Origin: Burkholderiales bacterium
GTDB lineage: Bacteria > Pseudomonadota > Gammaproteobacteria > Burkholderiales > Burkholderiaceae_C
Direction: 5' to 3'
DNA: 39,651 bases
Assembly (NCBI GenBank): GCA_028868875.1
Contig: JAGWTS010000006.1
Span: 1 to 39,651, forward strand
The position numbers and the translations under genes are program-made. The notes under the pieces were generated by a model. That model made no database searches and was not told where the DNA came from. It worked only from the letters and a program-made list of their open reading frames with translations. Below, one piece after another: positions 7,730-15,737 of the stretch; position 1 is the first letter of the stretch, and the number at the start of each line of letters is the position of its first letter.

Positions 7730-8644
7730 ATGGCCCAGGCACAAGCCCCGCAGTACAAGACGCTCGAAGACACGATCGGCGCGACGCCGCTGGTGCGCTT
7801 GCAGCACATCGGCCGCGACCCGCAGCGCGGCAACGTGATTCTCGGCAAGCTCGAAGGCAACAACCCGGCGGGATCGGTGAAGGACCGGGCGGCGATCAGC
7901 ATGATCCGGCGCGCCGAGGAGCGCGGCGAGATCCGCCCCGGCGACACCTTGATCGAAGCCACCTCGGGCAACACCGGCATCGCGCTGGCGATGGCCGCCT
8001 CGATCCGCGGCTACCGCATGCTGCTCATCATGCCGGAGGACTTGTCGGTCGAGCGCGCGCAGTCGATGAAGGCCTTCGGCGCCGAACTCATCCTCACGCC
8101 GCGCTCGGGCGGCATGGAATACGCGCGCGACCTCGCCGAACAGATGCAGCGCGACGGCAAGGGCCGCGTGCTCGACCAGTTCGCCAACGCCGACAACCCG
8201 CGCGTCCATTACGAGACCACGGGCCCCGAGATCTGGGCCGACACCGCCGGGCGCGTCACGCATTTCGTGAGCGCGATGGGCACCACCGGCACCATCACCG
8301 GCGTCTCGCGTTACCTGAAGGAGCAGAACCCGGCGGTGCGCGTCATCGGCGCCCAGCCGGCCGAAGGCTCGCGTATCCCCGGCATCCGCAAATGGCCCGA
8401 GGCCTACATGCCGAAGATCTACGACGCCTCCCTGGTCGACGAGACCGTGCTCGTGAGCCAGGCCGATGCCGAGGACCTGGTGCGCCGCCTCGCGCGCGAG
8501 GAGGGGCTGTTCGCCGGGATCTCGGCCGCCGGGGCCTGCTGGGTGGCCTTGCAGGTGGCGGCGCGGGTCGAGAACGCGACCATCGTCTTCGTCGTCTGCG
8601 ACCGCGGCGACCGTTATCTGTCCACCGGGGTGTTTCCGGCGTGA
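7730..8644 (+). CDS. cysM: Cysteine synthase B (O-acetylserine sulfhydrylase)
   Basis: A 304-residue PLP enzyme that makes cysteine from O-acetylserine and sulfide (CysM can also use thiosulfate). The N-terminal TLEDTIGATPLVRLQHI and the PLP lysine in NPAGSVKDRAA (Lys51) are clear. The asparagine loop is EATSGNTGIALAM, and the glycine-rich phosphate cradle is SAMGTTGTITGVSRYLK. The CysM-type features GNNPAGSVKDR and RRAEERGEIRPGDTLIE favour CysM over CysK. The ATG at 7730 has GAGGA seven bases upstream; the frame is open further 5' but that part crosses the tRNA region. The stop overlaps the GTG start of the Nudix gene (8641-8644), so the two are co-translated. Confidence 0.94.
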   Translation: MAQAQAPQYKTLEDTIGATPLVRLQHIGRDPQRGNVILGKLEGNNPAGSVKDRAAISMIRRAEERGEIRPGDTLIEATSGNTGIALAMAASIRGYRMLLIMPEDLSVERAQSMKAFGAELILTPRSGGMEYARDLAEQMQRDGKGRVLDQFANADNPRVHYETTGPEIWADTAGRVTHFVSAMGTTGTITGVSRYLKEQNPAVRVIGAQPAEGSRIPGIRKWPEAYMPKIYDASLVDETVLVSQADAEDLVRRLAREEGLFAGISAAGACWVALQVAARVENATIVFVVCDRGDRYLSTGVFPA

Positions 8645-9168
8645 AGCAGGAGGTGCGCTTCTGCACGAACTGCGCGGGGCCGCTGGCGCTCGTCGAAGCG
8701 CAGGAAGACGGCGGACCGAAGCAGCGCCTGCGCTGTCCCGAATGCGGCTGGACGCACTGGAACAACCCGACCCCGGTGCTGGCCGCGGTGATCGAATGCG
8801 CCGACCGCGATGGCCGCCTCCTGCTCGCACGCAATGCGGCCTGGCCTGGGAAATTCTTCGGCCTCGTCACCGGCTTCATGGAAGCGGGGGAGACGCCCGA
8901 GCAGGGCATCCGGCGTGAAGTGGCCGAGGAGACGTCGCTCGAGGTCGAGGCGCTGGGCTTGATCGGCGTCTACGATTTCCAGCGCATGAACCAGGTCATC
9001 ATCGCCTACCACGCGCTTGCGCGCGGCGCGGTCCGGCTCTCGCCCGAGTTGGCGGAATACAAGCTCTTCGAGCCCGCCCGGGTCCGCTGCTGGAAGGCCG
9101 GAACCGGCTATGCGCTGGCCGACTTCCTGCGCGCGCGCGGCCACGAGCCGGAGTTCTTCGAGGTCTAG
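8641..9168 (+). CDS. Nudix hydrolase with N-terminal zinc ribbon
   Basis: A 175-residue Nudix pyrophosphohydrolase. Residues 1-40 form a zinc ribbon (FCTNCAGPL ... LRCPECGWTHW, two CxxC pairs), as in NADH-pyrophosphatase relatives. The Nudix box is complete: G-FMEAG-E-TPEQGIR-REVAEE-TSLEV, with the catalytic glutamates in REVAEE. The start is a GTG inside the cysM stop (GTGA at 8641-8644); no later start keeps the zinc ribbon. It likely hydrolyses a nucleoside diphosphate derivative, substrate unknown. Its TAG overlaps the TAG of the convergent GT2 gene: the four bases CTAG at 9165-9168 serve both. Confidence 0.88.
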   Translation: MKQEVRFCTNCAGPLALVEAQEDGGPKQRLRCPECGWTHWNNPTPVLAAVIECADRDGRLLLARNAAWPGKFFGLVTGFMEAGETPEQGIRREVAEETSLEVEALGLIGVYDFQRMNQVIIAYHALARGAVRLSPELAEYKLFEPARVRCWKAGTGYALADFLRARGHEPEFFEV

Positions 9169-10274
9169 GAGCGCGGGCGGCAAAAGGGCGCCGGCTGAAG
9201 CGCGCGCGCAACCGGCACCGCCTGCAGCGGCTCGCAGCCCCGGTCCGGGCGCGGCATCGGATGGCGCCGGCGCAGATCTGCCGCGATCTGCGGCTGGCCG
9301 AGCTGCTCGTGCACGACGGCGAGGTTGTGCGCCGCGAGGCAGCTGCCGCGGCCTTGCACGCTGCCGGCGATGTCGGGCTGCTCGCCGATGTCCAGGCAGC
9401 GCCGCCAGGCGTCGAGGGCCATCGGCAGCAGCGTCGGCGCCTGCGCGGGATTTTCCGCGCACCAGTCGAGCAACAGGTCGCCCAGGGCGAAGAAGAAGTC
9501 CGGCGAGGCGGCGCAATCCTGCAGCCGCGACTCGGCCGCGATCACCCCTTCGGCGTGGCGGCCGGCCTTCTTGAGCGCGAACAGGTGGCGCGTTGCGAGG
9601 TCCAGGCGCCAGGGGCTGTCGGCCTGCAGCAGGGCTTCGGCGCGGCCGAAGGCCTGGGCCGCGGCCTCGTGTTCCGCGTACACCGCATGGTCCTTGCCGA
9701 GCTGGTACCAGAGGTAGGCGTCGCCGGGCGAGGCTTCGAGTTCGGCCTGCAGCAGCAGCCGGTTGCGGCCGCGCTTGGCCTCGACGCGCTCGCCGCTGTA
9801 GCCGTCGTGGCCGACGCGCAGCCCGAGCCGGCGCAGCGGCAGCCGGTGCTGCGGCTGCTCGTGCACCCGCCCCCGGTAGCGCAGGGGGCCCGGCAGGACC
9901 CGGCTCAGCCGATGCTGGACGACGCCGTCGGCGGCGCCGAAGTCCTCCAGCTGCAGGGTGCCGACGAAGTCCGGCGGCTCGCCGCGCAGCGCCGCCAGCA
10001 CGGGGCCGCCTTCGATGAGCCACTCGTCGGCGTCGAGCACCAGATGCCAGTCGGCGCCGGCAAGGTCCAGCGCCGCATTGCGCGCGGCAGCGAAGTCGTC
10101 GCACCAGTCGAAGGGGTGCACGCGGGCCCCCGCGGCGCGCGCCACGGCCACCGTGTCGTCGCTCGAGCCGGTGTCGAGGACCAGCATCTCGTCGACCCAG
10201 GGTGCGACGCTGGCCAGCAGGCGCGCGATGCGCGGTGCTTCGTTGCGGGCGATCGTGACCAAGGCGAGCTTCAT
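9165..10274 (-). CDS. Glycosyltransferase family 2 protein with C-terminal TPR-like region
   Basis: A 369-residue protein. The first 90 residues are a GT2 (GT-A) domain: LALVTIARNEAPRIARLL, VLDTGSSDDTVAVARAAGA and the metal-binding LVLDADEWL (D-x-D type). This is the small WaaE/KdtX-like class that modifies LPS or other surface glycans. From about residue 190 the protein is helical with repeat-like spacing (YLWYQLGKDHAVYAEHEAA, LATRHLFALKKAGRHAEG, AAHNLAVVHEQLGQP), suggesting tetratricopeptide repeats. Start chosen at the ATG directly before LALVTIARNE. It is downstream of the PlcP-like gene on the same strand with a 119-base gap holding a hairpin, so it may be separately expressed. Acceptor unknown. 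Confidence 0.85.
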   Translation of the reverse strand: MKLALVTIARNEAPRIARLLASVAPWVDEMLVLDTGSSDDTVAVARAAGARVHPFDWCDDFAAARNAALDLAGADWHLVLDADEWLIEGGPVLAALRGEPPDFVGTLQLEDFGAADGVVQHRLSRVLPGPLRYRGRVHEQPQHRLPLRRLGLRVGHDGYSGERVEAKRGRNRLLLQAELEASPGDAYLWYQLGKDHAVYAEHEAAAQAFGRAEALLQADSPWRLDLATRHLFALKKAGRHAEGVIAAESRLQDCAASPDFFFALGDLLLDWCAENPAQAPTLLPMALDAWRRCLDIGEQPDIAGSVQGRGSCLAAHNLAVVHEQLGQPQIAADLRRRHPMPRPDRGCEPLQAVPVARALQPAPFCRPRS

Positions 10275-10353
10275 GCGCTCGATGCTGCCGCGCCGGGCGC
10301 GGGCGCGATGGCGCAATGAGCGGCACATTGGCCCGCCATATCGGCGCTGCGGG

Positions 10354-10371
10354 GCGGCGCGCGGGCGCCGC
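10354..10371 (-). terminator. GC hairpin after the PlcP-like gene
   Basis: GCGGCGC (10354-10360) and GCGCCGC (10365-10371) form a perfect 7-bp stem with a 4-base loop, 22 bases beyond the stop of the phosphoesterase gene. No T-run follows on either strand. It may mark the end of the psd-GT-phosphoesterase unit or stabilise its 3' end. Confidence 0.3.
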
Positions 10372-10393
10372 GAAAGGCGTGGGCCTGGGCTTT

Positions 10394-11227
10394 CTAGGCC
10401 GCCAGCGCCTGCGGCGCCAGCGTCGCCGATTCCTGGGCGCCGAAGGCGGCCCAGTCGATGATCTCGAGGCGGCCGTCGCCATGCTCGACCAGGGCCGACA
10501 GGCTCTCCACCCAGTCGCCGTCGTTGGCGTAGAGGATGCCGTCGATGTCGCGCATCTCGGCGTGGTGGATGTGGCCGCAGACGACGCCTTGCAGCCCCTG
10601 GCGCCGGGCTTCGTGGGCGAGCGCGGTCTCGAACTGGCTGATGTAGCTCACCGCGCGCTTGACCTTGAGCTTGAGGTACTTCGACAGGCTCCAGTAAGGC
10701 AGGCCGACGCGGGCGCGGAAAGAGTTCAGGTGGTGGTTGACCTTGAGGATGAACTCGTAGGCCCAGTCGCCGACGTAGGCGAGCCAGCGCGCGCACTGGA
10801 TGACGCCGTCAAAGCGGTCGCCGTGCACGACCCAGAGCCGGCGGCCGTCGGCGGTCTCGTGGATCCACTGGTCGACGACGTCGACGCCGCCGAAGTTGTG
10901 CTGGACGTATTTGCGCGCGAACTCGTCGTGGTTGCCCGGCACGAAGATCACACGCGTACCTTTGCGCGCCTTGCGCAGGAGCTTTTGCACGACGTCGTTG
11001 TGCGACTGCGGCCAGAACCATTGGCGCCGCAGCTGCCAGCCGTCGATGATGTCGCCGACGAGGAACAGCGTCTCGCACTCCACTTCGCGCAGGAAGTCGA
11101 GCAGCGGCCCCGCCTTGCACCCGGGGGTGCCCAGGTGCAGGTCGGAGATCCACACCGTGCGAACCGCCAGGCGGGTCGGTGATTCGGAGTGCGATTCGTC
11201 GGCAGAGGGCAGCGGATCACGTTGCAT
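10394..11227 (-). CDS. Calcineurin-like metallophosphoesterase, PlcP/LpxH-like
   Basis: A 277-residue metallophosphoesterase with the full set of dimetal motifs: ISDLHLGTPG, FLVGDIIDGW, PGNHDE, VVHGDRFD and GHIHHAE. Relatives are annotated both as UDP-2,3-diacylglucosamine hydrolase (LpxH-like) and as PlcP, the phospholipase C that strips phospholipid head groups in phosphate-starved rhizobia and marine bacteria. WPQSHNDVVQKLLRKARKG and the long middle helix region (YWSLSKYLKLKVKRAVSYI) fit the PlcP type as I remember it, and it is longer than LpxH (about 240). The neighbours argue for lipid work: it follows, by 22 bases, a glycosyltransferase of MGDG-synthase type, itself 5 bases after psd. 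Inferred role: phospholipid to diacylglycerol. LpxH-like lipid A synthesis remains the alternative. Confidence 0.82.
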   Translation of the reverse strand: MQRDPLPSADESHSESPTRLAVRTVWISDLHLGTPGCKAGPLLDFLREVECETLFLVGDIIDGWQLRRQWFWPQSHNDVVQKLLRKARKGTRVIFVPGNHDEFARKYVQHNFGGVDVVDQWIHETADGRRLWVVHGDRFDGVIQCARWLAYVGDWAYEFILKVNHHLNSFRARVGLPYWSLSKYLKLKVKRAVSYISQFETALAHEARRQGLQGVVCGHIHHAEMRDIDGILYANDGDWVESLSALVEHGDGRLEIIDWAAFGAQESATLAPQALAA

Positions 11228-11249
11228 GGACCGCCATGTTCCGGCCCCC

Positions 11250-12419
11250 TCAAGACATCGCCGTGACGGCTTCGCGAATTTCCTGTGAACGCGGTCGCAC
11301 GCGCGCTGCGAGCAGCCGCGCCAGCAACTCGGGCACTTCGAAAACGGCGCGGTTGTCGAGCCGGTGCACCCGTTCGCGCAATTGCGGCAATTGCGCGATC
11401 AGCTTCGGCACCGCGTCGGCGAGGGTGTTGAATCCCGGCAGCACGAGGCCCACGCCTTGCTCGCGCACCCAGTCGGTGTTGTAGCGTTCTTGCGGCATGG
11501 TCCAGGTGTTGCGCGTGACGATCACCGGCAGTCCGCAATGCAGCGCCTCGCTCACGCTGCCCGGTCCGGGCTTGCCGATGAAGAAGTCGCCCATGCGCAG
11601 GTAGCGCGCCACCTCCTCGGTGTGGCCGACGACGAGGCGGGGCGCTGCGGCGGGCAGGGCGCGCAGCGACTTCGCGAGCGCATCGTTGTGGCCGCAGAGC
11701 AGGATGAGCGGGGTGTCGGGCAGCTCGCGCGCGATGCGCTTCATGACCTTCGAGCCATGGCCGCCGAAGAGCACGACGCCCACCGGCCGCTCGTCGTCGA
11801 AGCCCTGGGCGCGGCGCTCGGCCGCGCGGTCGGTCTGCGGCGCGCGGTAGAAGTCGGGGCGAAGAATCATCCCCGAGCTGCGGTGCACGCGCGCCGGCGC
11901 ATAGCCCGCGGCCAGCGCCTGTTCGACCGCGCGCGCGCTGCCGCAGACCAGATGCTGGTCCTGGCCCGGCTCGATCCAGAACGAAGGCGGGTGGTCGGCG
12001 ATGTCGGTGAGCACGGTGACATAGGGCACGCCGGGGCAGGCCTGGGCCAGGCTTTGGTAGAGCGCGCGGTTGAAGTTGGGCACGAGCGAGACCACGAGGT
12101 CCGGGCTCTCGGCTTGCCAGTAGGCCGCGAGTTGGCGTGTCATCGCGCCGTGGCCGAGGCGGATCGCCGCCTGCAGCAGCCGCAACTCCTGCGCCAGCCC
12201 CAGGGTCCAGCCCTTGGCCAGGCGCTTGTTGTAGTAGTCCTCGGGCGCCATGCCGGTGATGCGGCGGAACAGGCCTTGCGGGTCGAGCACCTCGAACAGG
12301 TTGACTTGGCTCACCTCCCAGGGCCGGCCCTGTTCGCGGATCACCGCGTCGAGCGCCTGGGCCGCGGCGCGGTGGCCGCCGCCGGCGTTGAAATAGACGA
12401 GGGCGATCTTCATGGCCAT
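11250..12419 (-). CDS. MGDG-synthase-like (GT28-type) glycosyltransferase
   Basis: A 389-residue GT-B glycosyltransferase. The N-terminus ALVYFNAGGGHRAAAQAL is the GGGH acceptor-side motif of monogalactosyldiacylglycerol synthases and MurG-like enzymes. The C-terminal donor domain has VLFGGHGSKVMKRIAREL and FFIGKPGPGSVSEALHCGLP, the UDP-sugar binding signature. The expected reaction is transfer of a hexose from a UDP-sugar to diacylglycerol on the cytoplasmic membrane face. There are two close starts (ATG at 12419 and 12413); I chose 12419, with GGAG about 10 bases before it. The psd stop is 5 bases upstream and the PlcP-like gene 22 bases downstream, so the three are one operon. The sugar (glucose, galactose or other) is not readable from sequence. 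Confidence 0.85.
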   Translation of the reverse strand: MAMKIALVYFNAGGGHRAAAQALDAVIREQGRPWEVSQVNLFEVLDPQGLFRRITGMAPEDYYNKRLAKGWTLGLAQELRLLQAAIRLGHGAMTRQLAAYWQAESPDLVVSLVPNFNRALYQSLAQACPGVPYVTVLTDIADHPPSFWIEPGQDQHLVCGSARAVEQALAAGYAPARVHRSSGMILRPDFYRAPQTDRAAERRAQGFDDERPVGVVLFGGHGSKVMKRIARELPDTPLILLCGHNDALAKSLRALPAAAPRLVVGHTEEVARYLRMGDFFIGKPGPGSVSEALHCGLPVIVTRNTWTMPQERYNTDWVREQGVGLVLPGFNTLADAVPKLIAQLPQLRERVHRLDNRAVFEVPELLARLLAARVRPRSQEIREAVTAMS

Positions 12420-12424
12420 GGTTG

Positions 12425-13303
12425 TCAGGCTCCGTCGTCGGGCAGGCGCATCAGCGGCATGCCCATGCGGATGCGGGCGCCGGGCTCGATGTCGTCGGCG
12501 AGCGTGAAGCCGGCGGGGGCGAAGACAATCACGGTCGAGCCGTGCTCGAACCAGCCCATTTCCTCGCCTTTGGCGAACTCGGCATGGCAGGGAATCTCGT
12601 TCGGCCCCTTGTAGCGCAGGTGCAGCCGGGTATCGAGCCAGCGCAGTCGGATGCTCGCGACCAGGATCGCCGCCACCGGCACCAGCGTGATGCAATGGCC
12701 GCCGTCGGCCATGCGAAAGCGGATCGGCGCGCGCTCGTTGCGGCAGAACAGGTTGCGCACGCGCTCGAGCGCGATCGGGTTGACGTTCCAGGTGTCGCCG
12801 CTGATATAGCGCACATGCTCGACGCAGCCGTCGTGCGGAGCGTGGAAGCGGTGGTACATGCTCGAGGTCAGGCGCAGCGTGGCGTAGCAGCCGTCCTCGT
12901 AGGGCGCGGCATCCTCCTCGCAGCCGAAGAGATCGGCCATGCGATAAGGAAAGCCCTTGGCCTGGTAGACGCGGCCGCCTTCGACGATGCCGCATGCGCC
13001 GACGATGGCGTCGCAGGGGCTCGTGAGGAGGGCGGGGTCGGTGTCGACCTCGCGCGAGCCCGGGCGCAGCTCGCGCGTGAAGCAGTCGTGCAGGCTGCCG
13101 AACTGCTGCTGCTTGGCCTCGCTCAGGTCGAGTTCCGTGAAGAGGCGCCAGATCGCGATCGAGGCCCGCGCCACCCAGGGCCGGCGGATGCGGCTGAACC
13201 AGCCGACGAAGCGCGTGAGCAGGATGCGCGGAACGCGGTTCGTGAGGAGAAAGTTGAGGTCTTCCTGCTGCAGGAAGAAATCTCGCAAGGCGGCGATTTT
13301 CAT
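12425..13303 (-). CDS. psd: Phosphatidylserine decarboxylase proenzyme
   Basis: A 292-residue decarboxylase that converts phosphatidylserine to phosphatidylethanolamine at the inner membrane. The autocleavage motif is present near the C-terminus (EHGSTVIVFAPAG): cleavage before Ser256 would give a roughly 37-residue alpha chain with the pyruvoyl group. Other family features are RELRPGSR, LTSPCDAIVG, the histidine region YHRFHAPHDG and GDTWNVNP. I chose the ATG at 13303 (MKIAALRDFFLQQ); the frame is open 21 codons further but that would run into the divergent aminotransferase leader. It is the first gene of the operon with the MGDG-synthase-like and PlcP-like genes. No pssA is in view. Confidence 0.92.
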   Translation of the reverse strand: MKIAALRDFFLQQEDLNFLLTNRVPRILLTRFVGWFSRIRRPWVARASIAIWRLFTELDLSEAKQQQFGSLHDCFTRELRPGSREVDTDPALLTSPCDAIVGACGIVEGGRVYQAKGFPYRMADLFGCEEDAAPYEDGCYATLRLTSSMYHRFHAPHDGCVEHVRYISGDTWNVNPIALERVRNLFCRNERAPIRFRMADGGHCITLVPVAAILVASIRLRWLDTRLHLRYKGPNEIPCHAEFAKGEEMGWFEHGSTVIVFAPAGFTLADDIEPGARIRMGMPLMRLPDDGA

Positions 13304-13356
13304 TTGCTTGTCAAGGCGTTGCAGTACAGATAGCGGGTTCCCACGAAGACCTCCGC

Positions 13357-15006
13357 ATGAATCCAAACATTGCTCTCACGGCGGCGGCATTCGCCGCCCT
13401 CGTCGCGGCCTTGCCGCGTGCCACGCGCCGGCTGCAGTTGTCGCTGGCCAAGCATCCCTCGCTGGCCGGCCATTCGCGCATGGCCAAGCGCGTCGCCACC
13501 TGGCTGCCCGGCTATGCCTACGGCGAGCAGCGCTTCTACGATTCGGACGGCGCGCCGGCCGAAGTCGCGGCCCAGCGCCGCAGCGCGCTGGATCGGCTCG
13601 GGGCGCTTTACCGCAGCCGCTATGCGAAGTCGCTCGAGGCCACCGCGCGCGCGGCCGAGGGCCTGTCCGACCTGCAATTCACCGGCCGCTACCGCGTGCC
13701 TTTCCAGTACGGCGCGCATTTGCGCGAACACCTCAAGGTCGGCGCCTTCATGGAATCGTCCGACGGGGTGATGCTCACCGACCTCGACGGCAACCGCTTC
13801 TACGACCTCACCGGTTCGTACGGCGTCAACGTCTTCGGCCCCGATTTCTACAAGGCCTGCATCGCCGAAGGTGCGGCCAAGGTGCAGGCGCTCGGGCCGG
13901 TGCTCGGCAACCTGCACCCGGTCGTGATCGGCAACGTCGAGCGCCTGCGCCGCATCTCGGGACTGGACGAGGTGAGCTTCCACATGTCGGGCACCGAGGC
14001 CGTGATGCAGGCGGTTCGGCTCGCGCGCTACCACACCAAGCGCAGCCATCTCGTGCGCTTTTGCGGCGCGTACCACGGCTGGTGGGAAGACGTTCAGCCC
14101 GGCCCCGGCAATCCGGTCACGCCGCGCCAGACCTACACCTTGAAGGAGATGGACGGCGACACCTTGCGCGTGCTGCGCACGCGGCGCGACATCGCCTGCG
14201 TGCTCGTCAATCCGCTGCAGGCGCTGCATCCGAACAAGGCCGCGCCGGGCGACTCGGCCCTCGTCGACAGCTCGCGCCAGGCCGGGTACGACCGCGCCGC
14301 CTACACCGCCTGGCTGAAGGAGTTGCGCCAGGTCTGCAGCGAGCGCGGCATCGTGCTGATCTTCGACGAGGTGTTCCTGGGCTTTCGCCTCGCCGCGGGC
14401 GGCGCACAGGAATACTTCGGCGTGCGCGCCGACATGGTGACCTACGGCAAGACGATCGCCGGCGGTCTGCCGATCGGCGTCGTCTGCGGCCGCCACGAAT
14501 TGATGCAGCGTTTTCGCGAAGAGCGCCCGGCCGACATCTGCTTCGCCCGCGGCACCTTCAATTCGCATCCCTACGTGATGGGGGCGATGGCGGCCTTCCT
14601 CGACCGCCTCGAAACCCCCGAAGTGCGCGCCCTGTACGACGGCCTGGACGAGCGCTGGAACGCGCGCGCCGCAGCGCTCAACCAGGCGCTCGAAGCCGCC
14701 GGCCTGCCGCCGCGGGTGGCCAACCTGTCGACGGTCTGGACCGTCAGCTACGAGCGGCCTTCGCGCTACAACTGGATGCTGCAGTTCTATCTGCGCGCCC
14801 ATGGCCTGGCCTTGAGCTGGATCGGCAGCGGCCGCTTCATCTTCAGCCTGAACTACACCGATGCCGATTTCGCCGAGGTCGCGCGCCGCTTCGTCGCCGC
14901 GGCGCAGGAAATGCAGGCCGACGGCTGGTGGTGGAGCGACCCTGGGCTCACGAACAAGGGCATCCGCCGCGGCATCCTGCGCGAACTGCTCGGCCGCGGA
15001 CCCTGA
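13357..15006 (+). CDS. Class III PLP aminotransferase with long N-terminal extension
   Basis: A 549-residue protein whose residues from about 120 onward form a class III (omega-type, glutamate-1-semialdehyde aminomutase-like) aminotransferase. The PLP phosphate loop is HMSGTEAVMQAVRLARYHT, followed by FCGAYHGWW, then IFDEVFLGFR (Asp337) and the PLP lysine in TYGKTIAGGLPIG (Lys365). HemL is about 430 residues; this one carries about 120 extra residues at the front, with a hydrophobic start (MNPNIALTAAAFAALVAAL) that could anchor it at the membrane, so it is not HemL. Divergent from psd across only 53 bases and next to lipid glycosyltransferases, it may transaminate a lipid precursor; that is inference. 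The start has a weak Shine-Dalgarno sequence (GAAGA). The true substrate is unknown. Confidence 0.88.
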   Translation: MNPNIALTAAAFAALVAALPRATRRLQLSLAKHPSLAGHSRMAKRVATWLPGYAYGEQRFYDSDGAPAEVAAQRRSALDRLGALYRSRYAKSLEATARAAEGLSDLQFTGRYRVPFQYGAHLREHLKVGAFMESSDGVMLTDLDGNRFYDLTGSYGVNVFGPDFYKACIAEGAAKVQALGPVLGNLHPVVIGNVERLRRISGLDEVSFHMSGTEAVMQAVRLARYHTKRSHLVRFCGAYHGWWEDVQPGPGNPVTPRQTYTLKEMDGDTLRVLRTRRDIACVLVNPLQALHPNKAAPGDSALVDSSRQAGYDRAAYTAWLKELRQVCSERGIVLIFDEVFLGFRLAAGGAQEYFGVRADMVTYGKTIAGGLPIGVVCGRHELMQRFREERPADICFARGTFNSHPYVMGAMAAFLDRLETPEVRALYDGLDERWNARAAALNQALEAAGLPPRVANLSTVWTVSYERPSRYNWMLQFYLRAHGLALSWIGSGRFIFSLNYTDADFAEVARRFVAAAQEMQADGWWWSDPGLTNKGIRRGILRELLGRGP

Positions 15007-15011
15007 AGCCC

Positions 15012-15623
15012 TCAACGCCGATGCTGCACGTGCTGCATCGGGTCGAGGAGCTCGCCGTGCAGCAGCGCGAGCGGGGCCTTGTGATACAGGGCGATGTCGT
15101 GGAAGGGGTCGCTCAGGATCTTGGCGGCCCAGGCAAAGGCCTGCAGCGGCCCCTGCGTCAGCAGCAGCTGGACGACTCGGAACAACAGCCCCGCGACGCC
15201 GAGCGCGAGCCAGGCGATGCCGACATCGTGGACGAAGCCCGAGAAGCCCTGCGCCGGCTGGATCAGCCCGAACAGCGTCGGCGCGAGCCAGAGCACGAGC
15301 GGCACCCCGGCCCAGACCGAGAGCAGGACGATCTTGCGGTGGATGTTGTAGCCCACCTTGATTGCTTCCTTGTGTTCGTCGCTGGCCTGGTTCACGTGGT
15401 CGTAGCCGCGCGGCTCGAAGAAGAAATGCCCGGCCTGGCGCGTCGTCATCGAGACGCACCAGCCGATGATCGCGGCCATGGCCGGGTCGATGAACAACAT
15501 GACATACGCGCAGACGAAGCTGATCGCGCTCACGAAATGCAGCGACTGGTTGATGCGGCTCTGGTGGTAATAGCGGTGATCGTCCCAGCGCTGCTGGTCG
15601 AGGATGCGCAGGAATTCCTTCAT
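15012..15623 (-). CDS. His-rich polytopic membrane protein, possibly Mpo1-like (DUF962-type)
   Basis: A 203-residue protein with about four hydrophobic segments and conserved-looking histidines on the cytoplasmic side: YYHQSRINQSLHFVS, RQAGHFFFEPRGYDHVN and EHKEAIKVGYNIHRK. The pattern N-x-x-LH plus GHxxxE resembles the Mpo1/DUF962 family (Fe(II) fatty-acid alpha-oxidation dioxygenases) and also fatty-acid hydroxylase-like membrane enzymes; I cannot tell these apart from the sequence alone. I chose the ATG at 15623, with GGAG 5 bases upstream; a GTG two codons earlier is the alternative. It sits between the aminotransferase (convergent, 5 bases apart) and the GT4 gene (divergent), which suggests lipid metabolism. 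Confidence 0.55.
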   Translation of the reverse strand: MKEFLRILDQQRWDDHRYYHQSRINQSLHFVSAISFVCAYVMLFIDPAMAAIIGWCVSMTTRQAGHFFFEPRGYDHVNQASDEHKEAIKVGYNIHRKIVLLSVWAGVPLVLWLAPTLFGLIQPAQGFSGFVHDVGIAWLALGVAGLLFRVVQLLLTQGPLQAFAWAAKILSDPFHDIALYHKAPLALLHGELLDPMQHVQHRR

Positions 15624-15683
15624 CGTCACTCCGATTGATTGTTTCGAACCTGAGACATGCTGACGACCTGTCGTGAATCCACC

Positions 15684-15705
15684 GTGACGGTGCCGCCGTC
15701 ACAAT
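15684..15705 (+). promoter_or_regulatory. Palindromic operator overlapping the GT4 promoter
   Basis: GTGACGG (15684-15690) and CCGTCAC (15696-15702) form a perfect 7-bp inverted repeat with a 5-base spacer. Its right arm overlaps the best -10 candidate CACAAT (15700-15705). It lies in the 114-base gap between the His-rich membrane protein and the GT4 gene, so a bound repressor could control one or both. Confidence 0.45.
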
Positions 15706-15737
15706 CCTGTTGCGAAGCGCGGTCACCATCGGGGACC

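Noticed and set aside
10275-10393. GCCGATA on the minus strand before the GT2 gene as a sigma-28 promoter
   Set aside because: No TAAA or TCAAG element is present at 15 bases upstream; GCCGAT is frequent by chance in this GC-rich DNA.
13304-13356. Possible Pho box between psd and the aminotransferase gene
   Set aside because: CTGTACT and TTGACA occur in the gap but not with the 11-base period or spacing to a -10 box that a Pho box needs.
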